A DNA stretch of 64,000 nucleotides from Caprella mutica (taxonomy: Eukaryota; Arthropoda; Malacostraca; Amphipoda; Caprellidae), in assembly GCA_947561585.1 (NCBI GenBank), contig CANNZV010000869.1, positions 62,001 to 126,000 on the forward strand. The letters run 5' to 3'. Under the pieces are notes generated by a model, which was not told the DNA's origin, made no database searches, and worked only from the letters and a program-made list of their open reading frames with translations. The translations under genes and the position numbers were made by a program. This document shows, piece after piece, positions 35,752-48,188 of this stretch (position 1 is its first letter; the number at the start of each line of letters is the position of its first letter).

Positions 35752-35849
35752 AACTATGAGTTAATGAAAAGGAAGAGCCACGCTTGAACTGAATAATAGT
35801 AACTATGAGTTAATGAAAAGGAAGAGCCACGCTTGAACTGAATAATAGT
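35752..35849. repeat. perfect 49-bp tandem duplication
   Basis: The segment beginning AACTATGAGTTAATGAAAAG at 35752 is repeated without change at 35801. Two identical copies imply a recent duplication or an assembly artefact. Confidence 0.95.
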
Positions 35850-38800
35850 AAAATATTTTTCGTTTTTGGATCTCTTGTAAAATGTGAATTTTCAACCTAA
35901 AAATTAATAGAAACTAACGAATTTTAAAGCTAGAAGAAAATCAATGACCGTTTTGGAATGATAACCAAGAATAGAGGAGTATTTTAACTTTTACCATATA
36001 TTCTTCTTCATCACAGTTTAAACCAAAATAATATTTTTTTTTCGTGAATTTCATTTAGTCCACAAAAACCGCTTATCCAAAGAAAACGGGAAAGAAAATG
36101 GCAAATAGGTTTCTCTGCTCTGTTATAGATGTTGAAAATTCTATAACTGTCATTATTTTTGTTCTAGTTTATATCCTCAAATTACGGAAAACCTTTTCTA
36201 TAATTTTTTCATATTCTCAAAAACTAATGCCGAAATCGAAATGTCAAATAACAAAATTGTCTTTATTTTCTAAAGTTACATGTACAGTGCAAATATCAGA
36301 ATAATCAGTGCACAAATAAAAAAGTTTTCTTAAAATTACTAATCAAATTGTTCACCGTGAATGGTCAACAAATGTTGAAAATTAGACAGCCTTTCAAAGT
36401 AATGACGATATTTTGCTTTCCTCTAAGTGGATTGAATAAAATGAATCATGGTGAGTTTTGGAAACATTCCAACAAATATTACATAGATATGACTTGCCAA
36501 AATGAATCACCAACATATCCGCGCAAATATTTTATATTTAAATTGATAAATTAATAAATATCAACAAGCAAGTACATCGCACACTATGTGAATTTATTAT
36601 TGTATATTTTATTTTCAATGACTAAATATTATCTTTTTTAATAAGTTCATATTTCGAACGTTGTATATTCATATTCAAATTTTTTCTTGGAAATTATTAT
36701 TATGAAGTAAACCGTAATTCAGACTGAAGAATATACTGTGAATCGATTCTTCGCGATTATTTCAATAGTTTAATATATATTATAATTTTTTAAAGTATCA
36801 TCTAAATTAAAATTAATTATAATTGTGCACCAAAATAACAAAATTAGAATGCTTGTCTATGATATGAATAAATTCACATTAATCTAGATATACTTCGATA
36901 GTTAAAATTAATGTCTCATGACCTCACAATATATATCTGACAACTTTTTAGTGTACTATTTAATCTGTTTTTCTCTGAATAGTTTGCATACATAATAACT
37001 GAAAAAGGAAGGCTAGCTATTATTCTGATACTTTGCAAACTCCTCTAAAGTTGGTAGGCTGGTTGTACGAAAGAAACTTAAAAGGATGCATTGATGAAAA
37101 AAAAATAAAAAAAATATTGAAGCGTATGAATAATTGTCGTTAAATTTGATGAGAACATTGATATCAGCCCTGTTAATAAGATATATATCACTACTTTCAT
37201 AATTCACATATATCCAATTTCTTTATTTAATGACAATTGGTGAAGAATACACTTTTAACTGGAGAATTGTATTCTACTGAAAAATCTTAAGTTGACCTAT
37301 TCACAGTATGTTGTGAAGACGTGACCTGACTTTGAAATTATTCCTCAAATTCCAAGAAATTCAGATAAAAGTGGCTATCGCAATAATTATCTTTGTACTA
37401 CAAGCTTAATTTTAGAATAAAAATCAATGAACAATAAATCGAAATTTTATAGTTTCTTTTCAATTTTAACTTATTTATTGAAAATAAAGCACATAGTGAA
37501 TTGCTTTCAGAGCATAAGTTTGTTATGTAAATACATACTGGAACTTTCTGTTCTAAGATTAAGTTTATTTGTTCGCAATGTTTGCAATACCTATCAAAAC
37601 TCTAAAAGAAAAATAATCCATCGCAAACAAAAATGCTGTAAAAAACTATATTTTCTTTTTCGGTAGTCCCTCTTCTTCTGAAATCAGACCTAGCTAAAAG
37701 AACGTACATTCCAAGTCTCAAATCCCCTCATCTGGCATTCTCCTCTGGTCCATAGTTTACAACAGTTGCTCTACTTTGGTCTTTACAGCGCATACGATGG
37801 CAGCAGACGTGGAAAATTATGGAGATTAGAAGAGAATTGATTAGATGGACCGAGATTTTACGGCTGATTAAGAGAAAAAATATGATGAGTTGAATAACAT
37901 GGTTCTGAATATCTTGATCTTCTTTTATCAGGAGATTTTCTTCATTAATTCGACATTAATTATTGGTCAGATTTTAATGTAGAGTATAGACTGAATTTGA
38001 AATAAGTGCGTGATAATGATTGGGAATTTTTTCATGAATCAGCTATACTCTAAACTGTACCAAAATAAAACCAAAAATTTTTTAGATTTCATTTTATGTA
38101 CTTAGATGAGCGTTGGTGTAAATCTGATTGCAGGCGATGAACGTTTATTTCATAATATTAAGATTACTCCATGTTAATCTTCGGCAAGTTTATTTTTAAG
38201 ATATACTAATCTAATTATAGGAGCAAAATAAGTTAGTCAACAAGAATGAGCACATGATTTTTTTTCCTATGACTACTGAATTATTCTTTCAATGAATCAA
38301 GCATTATTTAAGGAATTAAGATGTATGGTATGGAAGGTAGCATTGTAAATTTAAAGTCCAAACTCGCACTTGCTGTATAACTGTGTACTGTGAGGGAGGA
38401 TTAATATTTCTCCGTCTATTCTGGATGATTCGAACTGAAGTTGTCAGAAACAGAAATGAAACGTATAATAAATTGAATATGTATGGCGCGAGGGAATAAC
38501 TGGTGTAACAGTTTGTAATGCAAAAGTGTTCTACTGGTAGAAATATTGCAAAATGAATAATATAAATAAAACAAATCGCACGAATGGAAGGTTGAGAACT
38601 TAATACAAATATTGCGTAGATAGATCTTTGACTTATTGGAATTCAATATTATGCTTTCTAAATTTAAAAAGAAATATCTGTTAGTACTTTTATCAATAAG
38701 TTAATGTACAATATTCGAAAACTGAGTTTGTTAACAATTCATAATCTAATTCATAAAGGGAAATGTATTTTGAAAACAATTAGAAAATAATAGTGAATGA

Positions 38801-39103
38801 TTTCTTATATGAATTATCCTAGTGAGTTATTAGAAAAATGGATGATAGCTGAACCTTATCAATTAGTTGTAATTATAGGTCCTTTGCTTAACCTATAATA
38901 ACATAAACAAAACAAATCAGAAAGTGAGATTGTATACAGGATGATAGGACCTAACTATAATTAAAATTATTACAGATAGTCACTATTACAGATTTAAGTT
39001 CGTGAGAGAACTTAAATGAAGAGATCTCGAAGTTAGAGGATGAGAATCACACCTGTTAACTAGATTCAGATATAGTACCAAAATTATATATCACATATTG
39101 TAA
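35850..39103. other. long AT-rich stretch, no gene recognised
   Basis: Several 64-79-codon frames (36098, 36348 and 37427 plus; 37013 and 38416 minus) are rich in I/K/N/S/F/Y and show no domain. No tandem array seen. A GC-richer patch at 37690-37850 holds nothing recognisable. Confidence 0.5.
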
Positions 39104-39336
39104 TACAGTATAACTTTTCTATAGTGAATGTAGAGTTCTGATTGACTGAGAGAACTATAAGCCGAATAGTGGACATATTTTTTTGTCTGCCAAGAATAAA
39201 CATCAGTTTTAGGAAATTATAATGGTAATTCATGTCACAGTAGAGGAAGGAAATTTGTTCACTATTCGATGCATTTCTGTTACTTGGGACTTTCCATTCA
39301 CTTTAGTAAAGTCCACTATAGAGGAGTTCTACTGTA
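39104..39336. mobile_element. MITE of the CTATAG family, copy 2 (TA-flanked)
   Basis: The left end TACAGTATAACTTTTCTATAG and the reverse complement of the right end TACAGTAGAACTCCTCTATAG are inverted repeats with TA at both edges. Next comes GTGAATGTAGA on the left and GTGGACTTTA on the right. The interior keeps the TTGTCTGCCAAGAAT block and GTTCACTATTCG. It is the most intact simple copy of the family whose end has been amplified at 40507-43292. Tips of CAGTARAACTCC type suggest pogo/mariner ancestry (inference). Confidence 0.85.
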
Positions 39337-40496
39337 CCTACTGAAATAATCTTTCTAATTCAATCTCTAGCATTAATAAGCATTAAAATTGTTGCCTAAT
39401 TTGTGCCAAAACTGTCAGTGGTTCCTGCTTGAAATTTAGTGTCAATGAAAATAAAATAAATTTATTCTAAAAAATAAGTAAATGAATTAAATGGATATTC
39501 TATTGCTATATTCCCAGCACATGGATATTCTAAGGAAAAAAAAAGCTTAAATATTATTTCTCACCTAAAGTTACATGCTTCACTCCATCCTGATATATTT
39601 ACAAAACTATGTTTTTTCATTACTTATTTAATTGTTCTTTTTCACAATTTCTGATATATTTTAAAGTATGTTACACTTCACAATTTTTATTTTTCCAAGA
39701 ACAATAATTATTACTCTCATTTTACGAACTTTTAATCTGGAAGAAAAGAAATTTATAAATTATACAGATGATACTAAACATTTTATAGACAACAACAACA
39801 AAAATTATACGTTATAAGTAATGATAATTAAAAAGTTTATAAGGAAAAAACTAATAATGGAAAAATTTTATAATGCAGATGATGATTAAAGTATTACTAT
39901 CCTATTCATTCTTCTATTTTTAACGATCAAATAATTGATAATAAATGTTCATCAGGTAGAGGATTTAACTGAAATGAATGAAATTATGAAATATGATAAT
40001 GTTTATAACCAAGCCCAAAAATTAATATTTTGAAGGATTGGATAAATTCAGGATTCAAAAAGAATAATTTGATCTGAATTAATAGCATGTCAAAATTGAT
40101 AGAAGGAACTGATGGGCGGGCCAGAAAATAACTTTAACAAAATTATTAAGTTTAGTATAATTTGATAATTTGAAATAAAATTGTACTAAACTGCATAATC
40201 GCTAACATTGCTAGATTTTCAGCCGAAATTTATCAATTCAAACAAATGAAGGAAAAATAGAAGTTATATAATATATTGAGGAATTCTTATAATCATATCG
40301 GGCATATCGGGTAAATGATATTAACTCAGAGACTCTTATACACTCTTTATTCTCAATTTATTTCACTTATTCAAGTTGTATTTCTCCGCAAGTGAAAGAT
40401 TTTTCTACAATTTGAATAATGAGGTCCCGTAAGTAAGATAAACTATTCTACCTATTTGCTTTCCAATTTTTCATTTTGACATTGACGATCACTACA
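39337..40496. other. AT-rich stretch, no gene recognised
   Basis: Unique low-GC sequence up to the edge of the 15-bp array. No feature seen. Confidence 0.5.
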
Positions 40497-43400
40497 ATAT
40501 ATAGAACTCCCCTATAGTTGACTCCTCTATAGTTGACTCCTCTATAGTTGACTCCTCTATAGTTGACTCCTCTATAGTTAATTGCTCTATAGTTGACTCC
40601 TCTATAGTTAATTGCTCTATAGTTGACTCCTCTATAGTTAATTGCTCTATAGTTGACTCCCCTATAGTTGACTCCCCTATAGTTGACTCCTCTATAGTTG
40701 ACTCCTCTATAGTTAATTGCTTTATAGTTAATTGCTCTATAGTTGACTCCTCTATAGTTGACTCCCCTATAGTTGACTCCTCTATAGTTGACTCCTCTAT
40801 AGTTAATTACTCTATAGTTGACTCCTCTATAGTTAATTGCTCTATAGTTGACTCCTCTATAGTTAATTGCTCTATAGTTGACTCCTCTATAGTTAATTGC
40901 TCTATAGTTGACTCCTCTATAGTTAATTGCTCTATAGTTGACTCCTCTATAGTTAATTGCTCTATAGTTGACTCCTCTATAGTTAATTGCTCTATAGTTG
41001 ACTCCTCTATAGTTAATTGCTCTATAGTTGACTCCTCTATAGTTAATTGCTCTATAGTTGACTCCTCTATAGTTAATTGCTCTATAGTTGACTCCTCTAT
41101 AGTTAATTGCTCTATAGGTGACTCCTCTATAGTTAATTGCTCTATAGTTGACTCCTCTATAGTTAATTGCTCTATAGGTGACTCCTCTATAGTTAATTGC
41201 TCTATAGTTGACTCCTCTATAGTTAATTGCTCTATAGGTGACTCCTCTATAGTTAATTGCTCTATAGTTGACTCCTCTATAGTTAATTGCTCTATAGTTG
41301 ACTCCTCTATAGTTAATTGCTCTATAGGTGACTCCTCTATAGTTAATTGCTCTATAGTTGACTCCTCTATAGTTAATTGCTCTATAGTTGACACCTCTTT
41401 AGTTGACTCCCCTATAGTTGACTCCCCTATAGTTGACTCCTCTATAGTTAATTGCTCTATAGTTGACTCCTCTATAGTTAATTGCTCTATAGTTGACTCC
41501 TCTATAGTTAATTACTCTATAGTTGACTCCTCTATAGTTAATTGCTCTATAGTTGACTCCTCTATAGTTAATTGCTCTATAGGTGACTCCTCTATAGTTA
41601 ATTGCTCTATAGTTGACTCCTCTATAGTTAATTGCTCTATAGGTGACTCCTCTATAGTTAATTGCTCTATAGTTGACTCCTCTATAGTTAATTGCTCTAT
41701 AGTTGACTCCTCTATAGTTAATTGCTCTATAGGTGACTCCTCTATAGTTAATTGCTCTATAGTTGACTCCTCTATAGTTAATTGCTCTATAGTTGACTCC
41801 TCTATAGTTAATTGCTCTATAGTTGACTCCTCTATAGTTAATTGCTCTATAGGTGACTCCTCTATAGTTAATTGCTCTATAGTTGACTCCTCTATAGTTA
41901 ATTGCTCTATAGGTGACTCCTCTATAGTTAATTGCTCTATAGTTGACTCCTCTATAGTTAATTGCTCTATAGTTGACTCCTCTATAGTTAATTGCTCTAT
42001 AGTTGACTCCTCTATAGTTAATTGCTCTATAGTTGACACCTCTTTAGTTGACTCCCCTATAGTTGACTCCCCTATAGTTGACTCCTCTATAGTTAATTGC
42101 TCTATAGTTGACTCCTCTATAGTTAATTGCTCTATAGTTGACTCCTCTATAGTTAATTACTCTATAGTTGACTCCTCTATAGTTAATTGCTCTATAGTTG
42201 ACTCCTCTATAGTTAATTGCTCTATAGTTGACTCCTCTATAGTTAATTGCTCTATAGTTGACTCCTCTATAGTTAATTGCTCTATAGTTGACTCCTCTAT
42301 AGTTAATTGCTCTATAGTTGACTCCTCTATAGTTAATTGCTCTATAGTTGACTCCTCTATAGTTAATTGCTCTATAGTTGACTCCTCTATAGTTAATTGC
42401 TCTATAGTTGACTCCTCTATAGTTAATTGCTCTATAGTTGACTCCTCTATAGTTAATTGCTCTATAGTTGACTCCTCTATAGTTAATTGCTCTATAGTTG
42501 ACTCCTCTATAGTTAATTGCTCTATAGGTGACTCCTCTATAGTTAATTGCTCTATAGTTGACTCCTCTATAGTTAATTGCTCTATAGGTGACTCCTCTAT
42601 AGTTAATTGCTCTATAGTTGACTCCTCTATAGTTAATTGCTCTATAGTTGACTCCTCTATAGTTAATTGCTCTATAGTTGACTCCTCTATAGTTAATTGC
42701 TCTATAGTTGACTCCTCTATAGTTAATTGCTCTATAGTTGACTCCTCTATAGTTAATTGCTCTATAGGTGACTCCTCTATAGTTAATTGCTCTATAGTTG
42801 ACTCCTCTATAGTTAATTGCTCTATAGTTGACTCCTCTATAGTTAATTGCTCTATAGTTGACTCCTCTATAGTTAATTGCTCTATAGGTGACTCCTCTAT
42901 AGTTAATTGCTCTATAGTTGACTCCTCTATAGTTAATTGCTCTATAGGTGACTCCTCTATAGTTAATTGCTCTATAGTTGACTCCTCTATAGTTAATTGC
43001 TCTATAGTTGACTCCTCTATAGTTAATTGCTCTATAGTTGACTCCTCTATAGTTAATTGCTCTATAGTTGACTCCTCTATAGTTAATTGCTCTATAGGTG
43101 ACTCCTCTATAGTTAATTGCTCTATAGTTGACTCCTCTATAGTTAATTGCTCTATAGGTGACTCCTCTATAGTTAATTGCTCTATAGTTGACTCCTCTAT
43201 AGTTAATTGCTCTATAGTTGACTCCTCTATAGTTAATTGCTCTATAGTTGACTCCTCTATAGTTAATTACTCTATAGTTGACTCCTCTATAGTGAAAGTA
43301 GAATCCTGAGAAAGTGTTTTGTGAACAAACTGTTGGAGTAAAAGAGTACAGTGAACAAGAGAATTGCTCCTTACTGTGAACAAATTTTATTTAGTCTGCC

Positions 43401-43538
43401 ATAAAATTGCAAATAGTTTTCTAAAACTGATAGCTACGTATGGCAAACTGAAGAAATTTTTTTCACTATACGGGTGACTCTTTCACTCAGGTTTCTACAT
43501 TCACTATAGAGGAGTTCAACCATAGAAGAGTTTTACTG
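40497..43538. mobile_element. MITE of the CTATAG family with hugely expanded left end
   Basis: The left flank enters through TATAGAACTCCCCTATAG, equivalent to the family's terminal GAACTCCTCTATAG. After 2.8 kb of tandem units the sequence resumes as TATAGTGAAAGTAGAATCCT, equivalent to the family's TATAGTGAATGTAGA. The interior then follows (GTGAACAAATTTTATTTAGT, CTGCCATAAAATTGC, TTTCACTATACGGG) and a right end, TTCACTATAGAGGAGTTC, inverted to the left. The right end itself has a second, diverged 16-bp unit (CATAGAAGAGTTTTAC). Thus a terminal repeat with one or two units appears to have grown into a satellite. Copies at 23809-24016 and 39104-39336 show the unexpanded form. Confidence 0.8.
40507..43292 (+). 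repeat. satellite, 15-bp unit in 30-bp dimers, about 186 monomers
   Basis: Monomers GTTGACTCCTCTATA and GTTAATTGCTCTATA alternate strictly for most of the array, while the left edge (40507-40575) uses the first monomer alone. A GGTGACTCC variant is scattered in ordered runs. The rare sequence GTTGACACCTCTTTAG followed by two CTCCCCTATAG monomers occurs at 41391 and 42036, exactly 645 bp (43 monomers) apart, and the rare AATTAC variant recurs 645 bp apart at 41511 and 42156. A higher-order duplication therefore exists. Minus-strand frames of 195 and 175 codons (STIEQLTIEE repeats) are due to the 15-bp period being stop-free and are not genes. Confidence 0.98.
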
Positions 43539-43544
43539 AATATC

Positions 43545-44589
43545 CAGGCTGGCGCAAAAAAAGGAAACCCATTTTCAAACTAGTTCATTTTACAAATAAT
43601 TAAAGCTAAATTTTTTTCTAAAAAGACAACCTTATTCGTCTACCTTTTCTGCATCTATCTTGATAATCTGTTAAGAGTTACGACAAAAATTAAACCTCCT
43701 GCAGCGAATTGAAAGAGGTGAATAAAAAGGGCTTGCGCGAGGACGAAATATACGAAAAAAGTCATAAGAGGTATAATTCATTTTATATGGATGTAAAAAC
43801 AATAAATTCTACTACTTTTTGTAACAAATACGAGAAAATAAAACAATAAATTACCATTTGAAAGTTTTGAAATTTTTTTAAACACTGGAAGCTTTACACA
43901 GGTTCAACCTCATTTTGAACGACGCTTTCTGGAAAGATTTCCACCAACTATAAAAATCATATTGACAAATGTTAATAAGTTCAAAACTGAAGAAATCACT
44001 TTAAATTTGAACAAAAAGTGATCATGTCGCAGGAGAAAAGAATGAATACATGAAAACATTAATCTTTTTCATGAACAGTTTATTGAGAACCCAAAAATAT
44101 CAATCAGAAAGTAAGGATTAAATTTCATTTAAGAGTTATTTCATCGAATTGTAAAACACGATGTGAAGTATCATCCTTTCAAGAAGCATGTAAGGCTTGA
44201 ACTCTTAGAACTGATTCACCGCACCGTCTAAATTTTGTAGAAGATATAGTGATTGGTGATGAAGATGTATTTCCATGAATGAAAGAGTCAATAACAAAAA
44301 AGTTAATTAAATGAAAACTAGGATTTACTTTTTACCACTACCATGTGGAAATAAAATATTCCTACTATGAACTTTTATGAGTTTTTTCGTCCTCGCGCGA
44401 GCCCTTTTTATTTACCTTTATTTAATTCGCTGCAGGATGTTTTATTTTTATCGTAACTCTTAACAGATTATCAAGATAGATGTAAAAAAAGTAAACGAAT
44501 AAAATAGTGTTTTTAGAAAATTTCTAGCTTTGATAGTTTGTAAAATATACTAGTTTGAAAATGGGTTTCCTTTTTTTTGCGCCACCCTG
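43545..44589 (+). mobile_element. DNA transposon with about 220-bp inverted ends and transposase relics
   Basis: The left end begins CAGGCTGGCGCAAAAAAAGG. The reverse complement of the right end begins CAGGGTGGCGCAAAAAAAAG. Similarity continues inward about 220 bp, including ACCCATTTTCAAACTAGT, ATCTATCTTGATAATCTG, TTAAGAGTTACGA and GCGCGAGGACGAAA. Such long ends are unusual for Tc1/mariner-like elements. The centre holds the transposase relic listed separately. The right edge is followed by TATATA; the left edge lies two bases from TA, so the duplication is not fully resolved. The element starts within 10 bp of the end of the expanded MITE. Confidence 0.85.
44078..44229 (+). pseudogene. decayed Tc1/mariner-like transposase fragment
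   Basis: Read in one plus frame, the stretch gives IENPKISIRK, a stop, about six residues, a second stop, then LFHRIVKHDVKYHPFKKHVR and LELLELIHRTV. The order "NP..SIR", then "HRI...D.K.HP.K", then a leucine-rich helix matches the helix-turn-helix DNA-binding region of insect mariner-related transposases, where an "SVHRIL" helix is followed by "LKLHPYK". Downstream, VIGDED is in the position where a catalytic D would be expected, but the frame is broken and I do not claim the catalytic triad. Three or more stops make it non-functional. It lies between the long inverted ends, as expected for an internally deleted autonomous element. The exact superfamily should be confirmed by profile search. 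Confidence 0.6.
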
Positions 44590-47528
44590 TATATATGCTG
44601 AATCTCAACGAAAGTAAGTAAACCGGGATACATAGATTCTTTGGTCTATTTCAGCTCCCTCCGCCGTTACTAATGTTCAAGTTACTCCAAATAAAATTAC
44701 TTCTAAGATTGCTCCCTGGATGGGATTCTTTACCATCATTTATTTAAAAGACTCTGTAAATAGAAATGCTTCACTAGAGGAGCAGTGTGCTCTATGGCTC
44801 ACAAACTTGCCTTAATATTGCTAAAATATTTTAGTCTGATAAAGCTTTTACAAGTGTATCACTTTACCGAAATGCATCACTGTAGTAATGTGTATCTCTT
44901 CATATGAATGTATCACTTTATTAAAGTTTATTATTTAATATATTTGTATCATTTCTTGCTAATGTTGCACTTTATTGAATGGGAATCACATTTCCAATTG
45001 TACTTATAATGAAACCATGTAGCATATGATGACCTGTTCTTTGACCGGAAACACTTTCACCGAAAATTAAAAAAAAAACACTATATTTTATAATTATATG
45101 GACATGTAGTCCACTCAAGGTTAGATATTGGTAGAAAATGAAATATCGATTAACTAATTGTTTTCAAACTGTTTTGGACAAAGAAAAGACAAATATTACA
45201 AAAAACAGAGTTTGAGTTGAAATTATAAATTAAATTTCATTGTCAACAATTTTGTTTTTGAACGTTTAGCGATGGAATTATTATTAAGTAAAATATATAT
45301 TTGTACCAAAAAACAGATCGACATCTAGGATCTAAATAGTAATATTCCAATAGTCTTTTCCACATTATATTGGAATTTTTATATTATTTTCATCCAGCAA
45401 AATGAAACCAAATATAACTTTTCGACAATAAACAAATTACTTTGTGAAGCACTAACTTCTTATTGGAATCTCAACAAATTCTTATCATTATTGCCATCTC
45501 AATATTTCAGTTTGATTAAGAGAGTTGTGGATGGAAATTAGATTATTGAAAGATTTCATTTTCTGATCAATTATACTGAAACATTAATTATTTTTTAAAT
45601 CTTTTATATTGACTTGTTCCACACTTGTCACTGTGTTGATGAATATAATAACATTTTTGCATGTATAATATATGTATATACATTTAAAACACAAGATAAA
45701 TAGAATTCACAAAGACGAGTGTTAGATATTTATTCTATAATGTTGCTGATGTTGTATGTCTTCCAGTGCTGATGATTCCAGTTGAAACCTAGCTGCGAAT
45801 TACATAGAGATTTTATTCAAGATTTAAAGTGAATAGGTTGTGCATATTTATTATAGGTTATTATAATAACTTACCTTGAAAAAGAATATTGCTGAAATAT
45901 GTATTGGTGAGGACATTGATTTAGTTTGCACTATCTTATTCATATACCTTGTGATTACTTATTGACGGAAAAAGTGATTGACACGGCTTCTTTTATCATA
46001 TTATAGACCGTGTTATTTGACAAGAATCTACGCATATATTTAACTTTAACACTTTTAGAAATCTAATTTAAAATTATCATTCACATTTTCATCCAAAGAT
46101 TCTAGAAGGTTGTAATGTGAAGGTACTTGGACATATGTTTCCTATGAATTTGAAGACCAAATTAAGTGACTATAACTCAATCAATGGTAACAATGTAAGT
46201 CACTGCAGAACTAATAAAACTGATTGGAACTGTTGTTCGAATGGATTTCTCGAGTAAACGTGGATCAGATTACATGTTCGACAAATTATTATTTGATAGG
46301 ATGTAAGGAAAAACATTTAAATAGGATTGTAAGAGGTTAGTTTCCTTGATACATATTTTGATTTGTCAAAATATATCAATTTACACAAAGATTCACACAT
46401 AACCGAAAAAAAAAATATTTTAAAATTAATTTAATCCGCCATCAGTGACATTTGTTATACCTCTAAACTAATTTAGAGAGCAGTATAATATTAAAGTGAA
46501 GTTCTAAAAATAGTTAGTGAAGTTAGAATACATTTATTTAGGTGTATTATATGTAGGTAAATTAATTAGAACGGGAATGACATTCATTAAAAAATTAGAA
46601 GTAATTACCTCTTTTTAAAATAAGGTCAAAATACTATGGGAAAATCATGTCCGGAAATTTTGCCGAAATTAAATTGGCCGCATAAGAATTCTACACACCA
46701 AAAGAATTCTACACACCGTACCGATTTTTCACCGTAATTAATTTTAACAGCAAGTCATCCTTGGGAATATTGAAACCCCTGCCACATTAAGTGATTACCA
46801 CAATAATTATTAATTTATGTTCTTTTTTCCAATACAAAAATTGATACGATTATCATTTGGTGACGTTGTCTACATATCTCTCTTATACATTTTAATATAT
46901 AATATAATAATTACAATTATTGTTACTTGTTAAAATCCTTGCAATCGTTATCACTTCTATTTTTTCAATTATTCAGTTACTGAAATTGTTACTGAATACT
47001 AAAATACAAAATAATAATTATATCTCATCAAACTATTCTCTGAGAAATAAAAAGATAGTCACATAATAACAATTGATATTAAAATAGGATAGAAGTCGAC
47101 CTAACATCGTGAGCCTTTTCCTCAATCATATGTGTAAACGATTTGTCACGATTATCACAAATTCACAATTATATAATAATCACAATTATCGCTTAATCAA
47201 TATTATCAAATAATAATAACTATAATCACACAATCACAATTTTTATGACTTTAATTCACTCTCCAGAAGAAAATGACTCCATTCCCCCATCCTGAAAAGA
47301 AATAAATGATTTAATTGAAATTTTAAATGAGTTAATTTTCAGAAGGTTGGGTTTCTTATTGAATAGAAATATATCCTTTCACTTAAATAGCTTTATAACA
47401 ATTATTTTAATTGCTGTAGTATTAATACGATTGAAATATTTTCAATTACTCACTATGTTATAATATGCATATTTTTACACTAGATTCTGTAAGGAAAACA
47501 CTAATCTTCTTCTATACTAATAATTTCC
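44590..47528. other. AT-rich stretch, no gene recognised
   Basis: Unique low-GC DNA. The only structure seen is an 18-bp direct duplication at about 46686-46721 (AAGAATTCTACACACC twice). The GC-richer start (44640-44800) has no open frame. Confidence 0.5.
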
Positions 47529-48188
47529 TTAAGCCCCGTCCAGACGGTCAAATTTTTCAGAGAAGTGACAAACTTAATGACAAACTAAATGACGATAACT
47601 TCCTAGCGTCAGCAAACCGTCAAACTTTTCATCAGTTTTTTTATTCCAACATGTTGGATATCGTCAGCAAAAAGTTTGTCAAACTATTTGCTGACGATAA
47701 AGTTTGAAGTACAAACTGACTTTCCGGTAATAATATTTTTTTATTTGCGCGTCATTTTAGTTTATTACAGCTAGGTACACCTACAAAACCTCATTTTTTT
47801 CAAACTTAGTTAGTATCTATCTAGTTACAATGGCTGACGACAGAATCTTTAATACTTGGTTGTATTAGATCTAAGTTATATGTAGGTAGGCTACCTACGT
47901 TGTGAATTGTTTTCTATGATCTATTTTTGACTATCCTTTTCAAGACGATATTTTGTCATTAAAAACAAATTATTTTTTCTGGTTTCTTACTGTTCCAAAT
48001 TTAAAAAATATACATACCAAGTTCATTTTCACTATGCATAACATTAATTTTGACGAAACTGACGCCAGTGAACCTCGAACTTTTGGCGAGAAAATTTGAC
48101 CGTGTAGACACTCCTTGAAAACTGACGATAAGTTTGTCATTTAGTTTGTCACTTCTCTAAAAAATTTGACCGTCTGGACGGGGCTTTA
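47529..48188. mobile_element. inverted-repeat element, about 660 bp
   Basis: The left end AAGCCCCGTCCAGACGGTCA and the reverse complement of the right end AAAGCCCCGTCCAGACGGTC continue together for about 60 bp (AGAGAAGTGACAAACT, ATGACAAACT). The left edge sits in TTAA (47529-47532) and the right edge in TTTA, so a TTAA duplication is likely but one copy is mutated. Motifs of TGACGATA and GTCAGCAAA type recur in both halves. The 80-codon plus frame at 47465-47707 lies over the left arm and is not a gene. Confidence 0.85.

Noticed and set aside
40807..42039. Minus-strand frames of 195 and 175 codons encoding STIEQLTIEE repeats
   Set aside because: A 15-bp unit without a stop keeps one frame open indefinitely. 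The frames begin and stop at array variants (AATTAC, ACACCTCTTTAG), not at gene features.
47465..47707. 80-codon plus frame starting MHIFTLDSVRKTLIFFYTNN
   Set aside because: Most of it lies in the left inverted arm of the element at 47529-48188, and it has no counterpart at the right arm or any domain.
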